Positions 54,656-63,803 of a DNA stretch of 64,000 nucleotides are shown here, piece by piece; within the stretch, counting starts at the first letter, position 1, and every line of letters begins with the position of its first letter. Source of the DNA: Labrenzia sp. PHM005 (GTDB lineage: Bacteria > Pseudomonadota > Alphaproteobacteria > Rhizobiales > Stappiaceae); contig NZ_CP041191.1 in the NCBI RefSeq assembly GCF_006517275.1, positions 6,071,001-6,135,000 of the forward strand, given 5' to 3'. The translations under genes were made by a program, and so were the position numbers. Below the pieces are notes generated by a model that saw only the letters and a program-made list of their open reading frames with translations, was not told the DNA's origin and made no database searches.

Positions 54656-56159
54656 TTACCTGCCCAGAAGTTGTCCCTGAAATTTGTGCGACGAGCGCAC
54701 CAAGATCGACGTTTGCATTGATGTGCTCTCCGGAAATACTGCCTTCGTTCATGACGATGATCCGATCCGCGATCTCAAGCGCTTCATCAATCTCGGCCAT
54801 GAAAACCAGTGTGGTCCGGCTCCCTGCCGTCTGACGGATGTGTGCGCCGATATCCCGCCGGGCACCGATGTCCACGCCTTGGAAGGGTTCGTCCAAAAGA
54901 AGCACTCGGGAAGCTTTCAACAGCCAGCGACCGATCATCACCTTTTGCTGGTTGCCACCCGACAGTGTTCCGATGCCATCGCCGCTTGACTGGCAGACAA
55001 TCCCGATCTGATCGATCATTTCATTGGTTGACCGCCGCTGATTGATCCCGGCAAGAAACGAGAACCTGCTGAATGCTCCCAAAAAAGGAAGTGTCATGTT
55101 GTTGGCGATGTCGAACGCCGGGATGACCGCATTTGTTCCGCGATCCTTTGGAGACATGAATACGCCGCGGGAAATGGCCTCACGGACCGAACGTGGCTTG
55201 TAGCCGGATCCGTCCAATCGCATGACACCGGCGTGCGGCTGGGTTATCCCGAAAATGATTTCGGCCAAGCGGCTTTTGCCGCTCCCCAGCAAGCCCGTGA
55301 TTGCAATCACTTCTCCCTGCCGGGCAGAAAGATCAATTGGATCGCAACCTTCCTGGATTTCCAGACCATTGAGTTCCAGAACAGGTTTGTCACCAGAAAC
55401 AGGAACAACATCGACGTCGGTCATCTTGTGTCCGAGCATCGCGGTGACAGCCGCTTCCAGATCAAGCGGCTCTTGTTCGAAAACGCCCGAAATCTCGCCA
55501 TCACGAAGGCAAACGATACGATCGGCTATCCGGCGGATATCCGACATGCGATGCGAGATATAAAGAATTGCCACACCCTGTGCCCGAAGCCGGTCAACCA
55601 GAGCGAACAAACGCTCGGCCTCTGCAGCTGACAAGGATGAGGTAGGTTCGTCCAGAATCAGAATCTTTGGGGTTCTTGCCATCGCGCGAGCAATTGCAAT
55701 CATTTGCCGGTCGGCGACCGACAGGTCGGAGACGCGAGCACGAACATCCACTTCAATCCCCATAGACTGGGCGATTTCTTTGGCGTGCTGGCGCAACTGC
55801 CGTTCCTGAACAAACAGCCCTGCGCCTTTTTCCGTCAACCGGTCCAGCATCAAGTTGCTGGCGACATCGAGATCCGGGATGACACCGTCATCAATCGATT
55901 GGTGGACTGTAACAACACCTTGCGCGATGGCCTCAGCAGCGTCGCGCGGGGCAAAGAGTTTTCCCGAAACCAACACTTGTCCGCCGTCGGCCGAATGAAA
56001 TCCGCTAATGACTTTGACGAGTGTTGATTTTCCAGCGCCATTTGCGCCCATAAGCACAGTCACGGAGCCTGCCGTGAGCTGCAGGTCCACGCCTCGCAAT
56101 ACATGATTTCGTCCGAAAGACTTTTGCAATCTTTCTATTTCTAGAACGAAATCAGTCAA
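54645..56159 (-). CDS. RbsA-type ABC ATPase with two nucleotide-binding domains
   Basis: The 504-residue protein has two ATPase halves. The first has Walker A GANGAGKST and Walker B ILILDEPTSSL; the second has a divergent loop GLLGSGKSRLAEI, signature LSGGNQQKV and LLLDEPFQGVDIG. In RbsA-like proteins the second half is often the weaker ATPase. The start is TTG 56159, supported by GGGAGGG about 4 bases upstream, with no better ATG before the first domain. It heads the transporter operon and diverges from mtnK across an 84- to 135-base region with a palindrome. Confidence 0.87.
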   Translation of the reverse strand: MTDFVLEIERLQKSFGRNHVLRGVDLQLTAGSVTVLMGANGAGKSTLVKVISGFHSADGGQVLVSGKLFAPRDAAEAIAQGVVTVHQSIDDGVIPDLDVASNLMLDRLTEKGAGLFVQERQLRQHAKEIAQSMGIEVDVRARVSDLSVADRQMIAIARAMARTPKILILDEPTSSLSAAEAERLFALVDRLRAQGVAILYISHRMSDIRRIADRIVCLRDGEISGVFEQEPLDLEAAVTAMLGHKMTDVDVVPVSGDKPVLELNGLEIQEGCDPIDLSARQGEVIAITGLLGSGKSRLAEIIFGITQPHAGVMRLDGSGYKPRSVREAISRGVFMSPKDRGTNAVIPAFDIANNMTLPFLGAFSRFSFLAGINQRRSTNEMIDQIGIVCQSSGDGIGTLSGGNQQKVMIGRWLLKASRVLLLDEPFQGVDIGARRDIGAHIRQTAGSRTTLVFMAEIDEALEIADRIIVMNEGSISGEHINANVDLGALVAQISGTTSGQVNAG

Positions 56160-56221
56160 CTAACCCTCCCAGATAGGTCGTTCTCGTTATCTTCGAGAGG
56201 AAGCCTACACCCAAAAATAAA

Positions 56222-56246
56222 CAATAGTCAATGCGATTGACATTTG
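56222..56246. promoter_or_regulatory. Palindromic operator candidate between transporter and mtnK
   Basis: CAATAGTCAA and TTGACATTTG, separated by 5 bases, form an inverted repeat with 8 of 10 pairs matching. It lies between the divergent ABC operon and mtnK. The SorC-family regulator encoded after mtnA is the natural ligand. Its right half covers the in-frame TTG at 56244, supporting the later mtnK start at 56295. The left half also resembles a TTGAC half-site of the Fnr/Dnr boxes, but the spacing does not fit them. Confidence 0.55.
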
Positions 56247-56294
56247 ACAGAAACGAAGCCTAACCTGCAATCAAACTTGGGAGAACACATCCAA

Positions 56295-57554
56295 ATGGAC
56301 GCGTCAGACAGCTATCAGGCCCTCACAGTTGAAAGCCTCTCCAAACGTTTGGGGTCATTGGATGCAGTGACAGAAAAGGTCGGCGGAGACCCGTCGTCCT
56401 GGCAAGTGGAGGAGGTCGGCGACGGCAATTTGAACCTGGTCTTCATCGTCACCGGCCCCTTGGGAAAGGTCATTGTCAAACAAGCGCTTCCCTATGTCCG
56501 GTTGGTTGGCGACAGCTGGCCGCTGCCGCTGTACCGCGCCTATTTCGAGTACCATGCACTGGTTCGACAGGCAGAAAGAGATCCGGGCAGCGTGCCGGAG
56601 ATTTTTCATTTCGATGAGACACAAGCCCTGATCGTTATGGAGTTTCTTGCACCGCATGTGATTTTACGCCGCAAGTTAATCAACGGCGAAAGGGTTGAGG
56701 GCCTAGCTGAAACCTTAGGAAAGTTTTGCGCACGCACGGCGTTCCGCGGGTCAGAACTCTCCATGAAAAGCGCGGACAAAAAGGCAGATGTCGGGTTGTT
56801 TTCCGGCAATATAGAAATCCCGGCAATCACGGAAGCGCTCGTTTTCACCGATCCCTATTTCGATGCTGAGATGAACCATCACACCGATGGTCTTGATCCA
56901 GTGGTCGCTGAAATCAGACGCAACGCAGACCTGAAGGCGCGGGTTCAGCGCATGCTTTTGAATTTTTCGGCGAACACCGAAACAATGGTTCATGGCGACC
57001 TGCATTCTGGCTCGATCATGGCCACCGAAACCGAAGCCAGAGTGATTGATCCAGAGTTTGTCCAATATGGTCCGTTTGGGTTTGACCTTGGAATGATGAT
57101 CGCAAACTTTCTGATGGCCTATTTCAGTCAACCGGCTCACCGCGGAGATGATCTGGACAGCTATCAGGCATGGATACTAACCGTGGTGGAAGACTGTCAC
57201 ACTGCATTTGTTGATGAGTTCCGCAGTCTTTGGGCCAGTGAGCGGAACGGGATGTTGTATCCCTCAGCCCTCTTCGAAGATCAGGGCCAGAGTTCCGGAT
57301 CTGCCTGCACCGCGTTGCTGGCCGATATCTGGACAGATGCACTTGCGATCTGCGGAATTGAAATGCACCGCCGCACCTTATCTTTGGCGCACAATGCAGA
57401 CTTTGAAGAGATCGAAGACACGGCTGTCCGCGCGCCTCTTGAGGCCCGCAATCTCATGCTCGGCGCCGAGCTGATCCAGGAATCCGAAACAATACCAAAT
57501 GCAAAAACTTTGACGAACCTGGCGCGCGATTTCAACAAAAGGAACTTCCTATGA
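56295..57554 (+). CDS. mtnK: 5-Methylthioribose kinase
   Basis: This 419-residue kinase phosphorylates 5-methylthioribose to its 1-phosphate. It has the APH/choline-kinase-like fold: nucleotide-loop region [30 protein letters not shown], catalytic loop [16 protein letters not shown], and metal-binding [30 protein letters not shown]. Start ATG 56295 has GGGAGAA upstream. It overlaps mtnA by 4 bases. MtnK is needed where the organism uses an MTA nucleosidase rather than MTA phosphorylase, or imports methylthioribose; the adjacent ABC transporter favours import. Confidence 0.93.
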   Translation: MDASDSYQALTVESLSKRLGSLDAVTEKVGGDPSSWQVEEVGDGNLNLVFIVTGPLGKVIVKQALPYVRLVGDSWPLPLYRAYFEYHALVRQAERDPGSVPEIFHFDETQALIVMEFLAPHVILRRKLINGERVEGLAETLGKFCARTAFRGSELSMKSADKKADVGLFSGNIEIPAITEALVFTDPYFDAEMNHHTDGLDPVVAEIRRNADLKARVQRMLLNFSANTETMVHGDLHSGSIMATETEARVIDPEFVQYGPFGFDLGMMIANFLMAYFSQPAHRGDDLDSYQAWILTVVEDCHTAFVDEFRSLWASERNGMLYPSALFEDQGQSSGSACTALLADIWTDALAICGIEMHRRTLSLAHNADFEEIEDTAVRAPLEARNLMLGAELIQESETIPNAKTLTNLARDFNKRNFL

Positions 57555-58654
57555 AGGTCAACGGAAAACACTACCGGTCGCTTTGGTGGGACTCAGAGCA
57601 GAATTGTCTGCAGATCATTGATCAGCGCTGGTTGCCGCATGACTTTCGCATTCAGCCGGTGCGGACAATGGAAGAATTCTCGGACGCGATAGTCGAGATG
57701 CGCGTTCGCGGCGCCCCTTTGATCGGCGCGACCGCCGCCTATGGGATGGCGCTGGCGATGGCGAATGACGCGTCTGACAACAATCTGGATGCAGCTTGGA
57801 CATTCTTGGAAAAAACCCGTCCAACGGCAATCAATTTGCGGTGGGCGCTCGACCGATGCCGGACCGCTCTGAAACCTTTACCGGTAGTGGAGCGCGCTGA
57901 AGCCGCGCTGAAACTTGCCCACGCCATTTCAGATGAAGATGTCGAAATCAACCGCCGTATCGGCGAGAACGGTCTCAAGCTGATTGAGGAGATTGCTGCT
58001 AATAAGCCGAACGGAGAGCCGGTTCGCCTGTTGACTCACTGCAACGCCGGTTGGATCGCAACTGTGGACTGGGGGACAGCGACGAGTCCCATGTACCAGG
58101 CGCATAATGCCGGCATCCCGCTTCATGTCTGGGTCGATGAAACCCGCCCAAGAAATCAAGGTGCCTTGACGTCCTGGGAGCTGGGTAGCCACGGCGTGCC
58201 GCACACCTACATAACAGATAATGCCGGCGGCCATCTGATGCAGCATGGCCAGGTGGATATGGTGATCGTTGGAACCGACCGCACAACACGGCGCGGCGAC
58301 GTTTGCAACAAGATTGGCACCTATCTGAAGGCGCTTGCAGCACGGGATAATAATGTGCCGTTTTATGTTGCCCTGCCGTCCCCGACCATTGATTGGACAG
58401 TCGACGATGGCGTGGCCGAAATCCCGATCGAGGAACGGTCTGAACGCGAAACAACGCATATTCAAGGCAAAGCTGAAACCGGAGGTTTCGGCGTCGTTCA
58501 GGTAACGCCGGATGGCACGGCCGGCGGCAATCCAGCATTCGATGTGACGCCAAACAGGCTCGTAACCGGTTTGATCACGGAACGGGGGATATGCAAAGCT
58601 TCACCAGAAGGATTGGCGAGCTTGTTCCCGGAAATGACGCAAGCTGCCGAATAG
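57551..58654 (+). CDS. mtnA: Methylthioribose-1-phosphate isomerase
   Basis: The 367-residue enzyme converts 5-methylthioribose 1-phosphate to methylthioribulose 1-phosphate in methionine salvage. Motifs are [38 protein letters not shown] (catalytic Cys region), [20 protein letters not shown] and [21 protein letters not shown] (catalytic Asp region). Small departures from the commoner GADRIAANGDVANKIGTY suggest a sub-branch, so a related sugar-phosphate isomerase cannot be fully excluded. The following genes mtnB-D are not in the window. Confidence 0.9.
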   Translation: MKVNGKHYRSLWWDSEQNCLQIIDQRWLPHDFRIQPVRTMEEFSDAIVEMRVRGAPLIGATAAYGMALAMANDASDNNLDAAWTFLEKTRPTAINLRWALDRCRTALKPLPVVERAEAALKLAHAISDEDVEINRRIGENGLKLIEEIAANKPNGEPVRLLTHCNAGWIATVDWGTATSPMYQAHNAGIPLHVWVDETRPRNQGALTSWELGSHGVPHTYITDNAGGHLMQHGQVDMVIVGTDRTTRRGDVCNKIGTYLKALAARDNNVPFYVALPSPTIDWTVDDGVAEIPIEERSERETTHIQGKAETGGFGVVQVTPDGTAGGNPAFDVTPNRLVTGLITERGICKASPEGLASLFPEMTQAAE

Positions 58655-58661
58655 GATAAAA

Positions 58662-59660
58662 ATGGCCGGAAGCACACCGCCTAAAAAATCTAAAGGACAT
58701 TCCGAAATAGACCGGATAGCCTCACGCGACGATGCACCATTTGTCGAGGCGGCTTGGCTTTATTACCATGACGGCCTCAACCAAAACGAAATTGCAGACC
58801 GGATGAAGGTCAGCCGGGCAACGGTGGTCAATTACCTCAACGAGGTGCGTAAGCGGGACTGGGTGCGTGTCTATCTGGACAGCAATGTTTTTCTGGAACA
58901 TCAGCTCGCCGACGAATTGTGCAAAGCGTACGGTCTCAAAGAGGCGTTGATTGCACCGGATGATCCACATGACCCGGTGTCCTCAGGAGCCCGGGCTGTT
59001 CGTGCGGCCGCGGACTGGTTGCCACGCTTACTGGTTCCGGGGGACCGGTTGGGCGTGTCCTGGGGCGAAACCATTTATCAAGTCGCGCAGAATGTTGCCC
59101 ATGTGCCGATCGACGATTTGACCGTTGTTCAGCTTTTGGGATCACGGCCGGCTGCGCTCGGATTTGCTGCCGAAGCTTGTACATCGATGCTGGCGCAAAA
59201 ACTGGGCGGACAATGCATCAACCTGCATGTACCTCTGTTGCTCTCCAACAAAACAATCCGCGATACCCTTTGCGAAGAGCCGGTTATTGCTGCTCAGCTC
59301 AAGGCTTTGGCGACGTGCAACAAGACCATTCTGGCTTGTGGCAAATGTAGCGAAGATGCGCATGTCGTCCGAACCGGGATCTTGAATGTCAGCAATGTTG
59401 CAAAATATCGCGAGCAAGGTGCTGCCGGTGTCATTTGCGGCAGACTAATTGACACAGAAGGCGAACCTATTGTTGCGGCCATCGAAGACCGCATGATTGG
59501 CGTTTCTTTAGAGCAAATGCGTGGTAAGGAAATGTCTTTGCTGGTCGCCGCAGGTTCTGGCCGGGCAACATCCGCCCGCGCAGCCATATTGGGCGGCTAC
59601 GTTACCCATCTGGCCACCAGCACATCAATTGCACGCGAGCTTCTGGACATGGCAGCTTGA
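58662..59660 (+). CDS. SorC/DeoR-family transcriptional regulator
   Basis: This 332-residue protein has an N-terminal helix-turn-helix (YYHDGLNQNEIADRMKVSRATVVNYLNEVRKRDWVRVYL). A sugar-phosphate-binding SorC domain follows, with LVPGDRLGVSWGETIYQVAQNV, VVQLLGSRPA, GAAGVICGRLIDTEGEPI and a C-terminal AAGSGRATSARAAILGGYVTHLATS. It follows mtnA by 7 bases and probably responds to a phosphorylated intermediate of methylthioribose to control the divergent promoters at 56160-56294. LsrR and DeoR of B. subtilis are relatives. Confidence 0.87.
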   Translation: MAGSTPPKKSKGHSEIDRIASRDDAPFVEAAWLYYHDGLNQNEIADRMKVSRATVVNYLNEVRKRDWVRVYLDSNVFLEHQLADELCKAYGLKEALIAPDDPHDPVSSGARAVRAAADWLPRLLVPGDRLGVSWGETIYQVAQNVAHVPIDDLTVVQLLGSRPAALGFAAEACTSMLAQKLGGQCINLHVPLLLSNKTIRDTLCEEPVIAAQLKALATCNKTILACGKCSEDAHVVRTGILNVSNVAKYREQGAAGVICGRLIDTEGEPIVAAIEDRMIGVSLEQMRGKEMSLLVAAGSGRATSARAAILGGYVTHLATSTSIARELLDMAA

Positions 59661-59759
59661 TCCACTGCCAATGATGTTTGTCCGGCTTCATCGGAGGCGG
59701 CAATACTCCGCACCATTTCTCGACAGTTCGCGCCTATTCCGGCTCGCTTTAGGCCTGGC

Positions 59760-60170
59760 TTAATCCCGGACTACAAACACCGAACAGCCCGCCCGACGCA
59801 CAACCCGGGACGCGGTCGACCCCAAAAAGTAGTCCTGAGCGGACGGATGATGTGAGCCCACCACAATCAGATCGACACCATTGTCTTCCGCAAAGAGAGC
59901 GATCTGCACGCCGGGTTTTCCGGTCACGACCATGCAGCCTATTTGATCGTCGTCGCCTGTGGCCTGCCGCAATTTGGCTTCGACTTTTTGAGTCAGATGA
60001 TTGTCGATGTCCAGATCGACAAATTCAGACACAAATCCCGGAATGTTTTCCAAAACAGTGAGCAATGTGATCTTGCCGTCGTCTGACAATAGGTGCCGGG
60101 CGACCTCCATTTTTTGCGCAATCAGGGTTTCATGGTCCAGCGCAACGGGAATGAGGATATGTGAGTACAT
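59760..60170 (-). CDS. Universal stress protein (UspA family)
   Basis: The 136-residue single-domain Usp begins MYSHILIPVALDHE and ends with the ATP-binding motif VVGSHHPSAQDYFLGSTASRVVRRAGCSVFVVRD. The start at 60170 has AGGAGG about 10 bases upstream; a start at 60191 would place the ribosome site inside the gene. It is the last gene of the minus-strand operon with the exporter and lyase genes, 31 bases after the exporter. Its role there is unknown, perhaps stress from sulfite or other released anion. The 100 bases between it and the convergent SorC gene contain nothing recognisable. Confidence 0.88.
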   Translation of the reverse strand: MYSHILIPVALDHETLIAQKMEVARHLLSDDGKITLLTVLENIPGFVSEFVDLDIDNHLTQKVEAKLRQATGDDDQIGCMVVTGKPGVQIALFAEDNGVDLIVVGSHHPSAQDYFLGSTASRVVRRAGCSVFVVRD

Positions 60171-60201
60171 GGGATCAGTGCCTCCTCTCATTTGGTCTGC
60201 A

Positions 60202-61260
60202 TCAAGGGGTCCCCGTCAAAGGCGGTAAGACAACCAGCAAACCGATTGCAATCACAGCTGCCAGAAAAACGGTTTGCGCGATCAAAAACGCAGCTGCGCT
60301 CTTACCCACCTTCATGAGATCTTTCGGGACGGTTTTCAGGCCTACCGCTGCAATTGCGAGCAGGAGGAGCCATCGCGATATGGAAGCAGATGACTCAGTG
60401 ATAATGGACGGCAAGTTGACCAAGGAATTCAATGTCGCCAGACCGACAAAACCGACAACAAAAAGCGGAATAAGAGGCGGTGAATCCGAGCCTTCGTCCG
60501 CTTTGACATTGGAAAGCCGGAGTACAAGCAGCGCGAACAGAACAATCGGCGCCAACATGGCAACCCTTAGCAACTTGACCAAGGTTGCAGTTTCACCAGC
60601 TTCTTCAGACACGGAGAACCCAGCGCCGACCACCTGGGCGACATCGTGGATCGTCGCTCCAAGATAGATCCCGGCCATCCGGTCAGTGAAACCTAGGCTC
60701 TGACTAAGAATCGGGTAAAGGATCATGGCGACGGTCGACAGGATGGTGACACCAACAACGGTGAAAACCAGCCGGTCTTCCGACCTTTCGTCTTTCGGCA
60801 ATATGGCCGCGATCGCCATGGCAGCAGACGCTCCGCATATGGCGACAGAACCCGCCGACAAAAACGCAAAACGCATTCTAAATCCAAAAAACCGGGCGAA
60901 TACCAAGCCAAATCCAATAGTCAGAAAAGTGCCACTCACAACAAGGGCAACGACAGGAAGGCCTAAAGCGGCAACCATGTCGAAACTGATCCGGAGCCCC
61001 ATCAGCGCGACGCCGAACCGGAGCATCTTCTTCGCCCCAAAAGCAATGCCGGCTTTGCACTGCGCATCTTCGGACAGAAAATTCAGGGCAATCCCGATCA
61101 GAAGTGCCAACAGCATGGCCGGTGCGCCGTAGTGCTCGGCAATAAACTGGCTGGCGAGCGCGATGACTGCAGCCACCAAAAGGCCCGGCAGGAGCAGTTG
61201 CCCCTTTTCCATCAACGCCCGAACTTTTTCGGAAAGCCGCAGTTCTGCAGTTTGTTCCAT
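60202..61260 (-). CDS. YeiH-family (UPF0324) putative sulfate/sulfite exporter
   Basis: This 352-residue protein has about 10 membrane helices. YeiH-family features include LLPGLLVAAVIALASQFIAEHYGAPAMLLALLIGIALNFL, LRFGVALMGLRISFDMV, CGASAAMAIAAILP and GIYLGATIHDVAQVVGAGFSVSEEAGETATLVKLLRVAMLAP. The family is annotated as putative sulfate exporters, partly from co-occurrence with sulfonate degradation genes. Start ATG 61260 has AAGGAA upstream. It follows the SuyB-like gene by 52 bases. If the lyase releases sulfite, this protein is the best candidate to remove sulfite or sulfate from the cell. Confidence 0.8.
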   Translation of the reverse strand: MEQTAELRLSEKVRALMEKGQLLLPGLLVAAVIALASQFIAEHYGAPAMLLALLIGIALNFLSEDAQCKAGIAFGAKKMLRFGVALMGLRISFDMVAALGLPVVALVVSGTFLTIGFGLVFARFFGFRMRFAFLSAGSVAICGASAAMAIAAILPKDERSEDRLVFTVVGVTILSTVAMILYPILSQSLGFTDRMAGIYLGATIHDVAQVVGAGFSVSEEAGETATLVKLLRVAMLAPIVLFALLVLRLSNVKADEGSDSPPLIPLFVVGFVGLATLNSLVNLPSIITESSASISRWLLLLAIAAVGLKTVPKDLMKVGKSAAAFLIAQTVFLAAVIAIGLLVVLPPLTGTP

Positions 61261-61312
61261 CAAGAATTCCTTCAGGACAGGTGGCCGGAAGACCGGCCAC
61301 CTGACAGTCAAC

Positions 61313-62494
61313 TCACGCGCTTCTGTAGAGTTTAGTCATTGAGAACTCGCGGTGACCGAGGGCTTCGGCAGCGGTGTTGCGGCCGTTGGCGGTGCGGCGG
61401 ATCATCTCGATCAGCGCATCGCCGGCCTCATCAATGGTCATCTCGCGGCGCAGGATGCCGGAGACATCCACATCCACGTGTTCACTCATGGTGCGCACGG
61501 TACGCGGGTTGGCGGTGATCTTGATCACCGGCACAATCGGATTGCCAACCACATTGCCCTGGCCGGTCGGGAAGGTGTGAATGACAGCACCGCCCGCGGC
61601 CATCAGCGTCACACACTCGGCGGCCGCAGACGAGGAATCCATGAAGTAGAGACCATTGCCGGAGTTCGGCGCTTCGGCCGGTTCCAGAATGTCGATGTAC
61701 TGCGACGTGCGGCCGATCTTTTCCAGATTGCCGAGCGCCTTTTCTTCAATGGTGGTCAGACCGCCCTCAATGTTGCCCTTGGTCGGCTGACTGTCAGAGA
61801 GGTCATCTGTCTGGTGGGCAAAGATGACGTCGTCCGAATAGGCTTTCCACATCTTGTACCAGCGTTCGCCGACTTCTTCGTTGATGGCCCGTTTCTGACA
61901 GATGTGTTCGGCGCCCGTGATTTCGGACGTTTCACCAAAGAAACCCGTGATGCCCTCAGGCAAGAGCTTGTCATACATGTTGCCAACGGTCGGACAGGAG
62001 CCAAGACCGGTGGTGGTGTCGCTCTCGCCGCATTTGGTCGACACCCATAGATCGGAGATCGAGCATTCCTCGCGCTGGTATTCCGACGCCATATGGACGA
62101 AGTCCTTCGCAGCCCAGGACGCCTGACGGATCGTTTCGAAGTCGCCTTTCTGCTCGATGGAAAACTCAGCGACCGGCTTGCCGGTTTTCCGGATGCCGTC
62201 GGCGATGCGTTTGGTCCAGCCCGGCTCGATGCCGATGACAACGACGGCGGCAACATTCGGGTTGGCGCCGGTGCCGATGATGGTGCGGAAATGCAGTTCC
62301 AGATCTTCACCGAACTGCAGCCGGCCATAGGCATGCGGAATGGCGAGCGTGCCCTTGACGTTGTTGGCAACGGCTTCACAAGCGGCGTTGGAGATATCAT
62401 CGACGGGCAGGATGAGAACGTGATTGCGCACGCCGACGCGGCCGTTTTCCCGCCGGTAGGCCTTCACCGTGATATTCGAATATTTGGACGACAT
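61313..62494 (-). CDS. suyB: UxaA-family lyase large subunit, probably sulfolactate sulfo-lyase SuyB
   Basis: The 393-residue protein belongs to the altronate/galactarate dehydratase large-subunit family. It has [26 protein letters not shown] N-terminus, then [24 protein letters not shown] and [20 protein letters not shown]. The stretch [38 protein letters not shown] is what I remember of (2R)-sulfolactate sulfo-lyase beta subunits rather than of altronate dehydratase. SuyAB cleaves sulfolactate to pyruvate and sulfite. Neighbouring YeiH-type exporter and two dehydrogenases agree with sulfonate use. AAGGAG precedes ATG 62494. A sugar-acid dehydratase remains the alternative. Confidence 0.72.
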   Translation of the reverse strand: MSSKYSNITVKAYRRENGRVGVRNHVLILPVDDISNAACEAVANNVKGTLAIPHAYGRLQFGEDLELHFRTIIGTGANPNVAAVVVIGIEPGWTKRIADGIRKTGKPVAEFSIEQKGDFETIRQASWAAKDFVHMASEYQREECSISDLWVSTKCGESDTTTGLGSCPTVGNMYDKLLPEGITGFFGETSEITGAEHICQKRAINEEVGERWYKMWKAYSDDVIFAHQTDDLSDSQPTKGNIEGGLTTIEEKALGNLEKIGRTSQYIDILEPAEAPNSGNGLYFMDSSSAAAECVTLMAAGGAVIHTFPTGQGNVVGNPIVPVIKITANPRTVRTMSEHVDVDVSGILRREMTIDEAGDALIEMIRRTANGRNTAAEALGHREFSMTKLYRSA

Positions 62495-62505
62495 GAAACG
62501 GCTCC

Positions 62506-62799
62506 TTACCAGCGCTTGGTTTTGCAATTGTGGGTGTGAACGTGGCCGCCCTTTTCGATATCGGCGATGATCTTGCCGATGTCCTCGCCGTATTTGATCG
62601 CCGTGTCGCCGTCCTTCAGGTCTTTCAGCGCGATCTTGTGACCGATCGGCACATCCGCGCCGGCCGTTAACCGGAACGTGGAATTGTCATGGGTGACGCA
62701 GCACAGCATATCCGTGCCGGCACTCAAGCCTTCCACAACAACAACACCGACATTGTCGGCATGCTCGTGGACAAGCAAATGCGGTATCTCTGACATCAT
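62506..62799 (-). CDS. suyA: UxaA-family lyase small subunit, probably sulfolactate sulfo-lyase SuyA
   Basis: This 97-residue protein is a single SAF domain ([39 protein letters not shown] ... [13 protein letters not shown] stretch ... [23 protein letters not shown]). In the family the small subunit supplies metal-binding histidines near both ends. The C-terminal HTHN-KTKRW is remembered as SuyA-like. GAGGAG precedes tandem ATGs at 62799 and 62796. It lies 11 bases before the large subunit and 8 after the alcohol dehydrogenase gene, so all are one operon. In altronate dehydratases the two parts are usually one chain, so the split form favours SuyAB. Confidence 0.72.
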   Translation of the reverse strand: MMSEIPHLLVHEHADNVGVVVVEGLSAGTDMLCCVTHDNSTFRLTAGADVPIGHKIALKDLKDGDTAIKYGEDIGKIIADIEKGGHVHTHNCKTKRW

Positions 62800-62807
62800 T
62801 TAGCTCC

Positions 62808-63803
62808 TCAAGAGACTGGAGTAAGTAGAATTTTGGGGACCATCACCTGGCCCGCACGCAGGTCGGCGAAGGCCCTTTGGCCGTCTGACAATGGCCGTGT
62901 CTCAACCCAATTGAGCTCACCGAGCCGCCCATCAAACATGGCCTGTGCGGTCTCGCGGAAGTCTTCGGCGGTGTAGGTGTAGGTGCCGATGAAGGTGATT
63001 TCCTGAAGCGTCATTCGGCGGATATCGAGGCCGCCATCAGCAGAGCCGAGCCCGATATGGACAATCACAGCCCCCGGTTTTGCCAGTTTCGAAGCACTTG
63101 CCCGTGTTGCGGCATAGCCGACCCCGTCGATGATCAGATCGTAAAACCCGCTGGCGTCGGCTGCCTCTGGCGTCAAAACCTCGATTCCACACATAGACTT
63201 GAGATACGCAGCACGCTCAACATTCGGTTCGACTAGCCTGACATTCGGGACGCCTTGGGCCTTAAGAGACAATGCTGCGCCGAGACCGATGGCTCCACCG
63301 CCGATCACAAGCGCCTTTGCTTCACTCGGATCTGTAGCCAGAACTCTTTTTGCAAGGCGCACGCCGTGCCAGCCACAGGCGATCGGTTCGGCCAAAGCAG
63401 CTTGCGCATCCGTAACATGGTCCGGCACTGCCACCAGGTTTGCTTCCGGCATTGTGAGGTATTCTGCGAACCCGCCCTCGCGCGGCGGCATGGAAATGAT
63501 CTGACGGTCGGGGCACAAATTGTCCCGACCAGACTGACAGGCATCGCAGGTACCGCAGGTAACCAGCGGATTAACAGTGACCCGCTTGCCCTCAAGCCTT
63601 CCGGAAATCACAGTTCCAGCCACTTCATGGCCAAGGATGAGCGGTGCCGGGCGGCGTTCGTCATGCCCCAAAAAAGCATGCATGTCCGAGCCGCATATTC
63701 CGGTGTGAGCCACCTTGATAAGCGCCTCCCCTTCGGCTTGCACCGGATCGGCAACTTCCAAATACGCTTGGCTTTCCGGGCCTGTGTAGACAAGAGCTTT
63801 CAT
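62808..63803 (-). CDS. Zinc-dependent alcohol dehydrogenase (MDR family)
   Basis: The 331-residue protein has the MDR layout. Catalytic zinc residues lie in HTGICGSDMHAFLGHDERRPAPLILGHEVAGTV, and the structural zinc site is CGTCDACQSGRDNLC. The nucleotide fold is VIGGGAIGLGAALSL. It oxidises a secondary or primary alcohol with NAD(P). The start at 63803 overlaps the upstream SDR stop (ATGA). Placement before suyA/suyB suggests a substrate such as dihydroxypropanesulfonate or sulfolactate, as with dehydrogenase pairs of C3-sulfonate pathways. L-idonate or threonine-type dehydrogenase activity is the conservative family reading. Confidence 0.83.
   Translation of the reverse strand: MKALVYTGPESQAYLEVADPVQAEGEALIKVAHTGICGSDMHAFLGHDERRPAPLILGHEVAGTVISGRLEGKRVTVNPLVTCGTCDACQSGRDNLCPDRQIISMPPREGGFAEYLTMPEANLVAVPDHVTDAQAALAEPIACGWHGVRLAKRVLATDPSEAKALVIGGGAIGLGAALSLKAQGVPNVRLVEPNVERAAYLKSMCGIEVLTPEAADASGFYDLIIDGVGYAATRASASKLAKPGAVIVHIGLGSADGGLDIRRMTLQEITFIGTYTYTAEDFRETAQAMFDGRLGELNWVETRPLSDGQRAFADLRAGQVMVPKILLTPVS

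Noticed and set aside
56244..56294. Longer mtnK start at TTG 56244
   Set aside because: It lies within the operator palindrome and lacks a ribosome site, while ATG 56295 has GGGAGAA upstream.
61313..62799. Calling the split UxaA-family pair altronate dehydratase
   Set aside because: Two separate subunits, SuyA/SuyB-like sequence stretches and a YeiH-type exporter fit a sulfo-lyase better. The older reading is kept only as an alternative.
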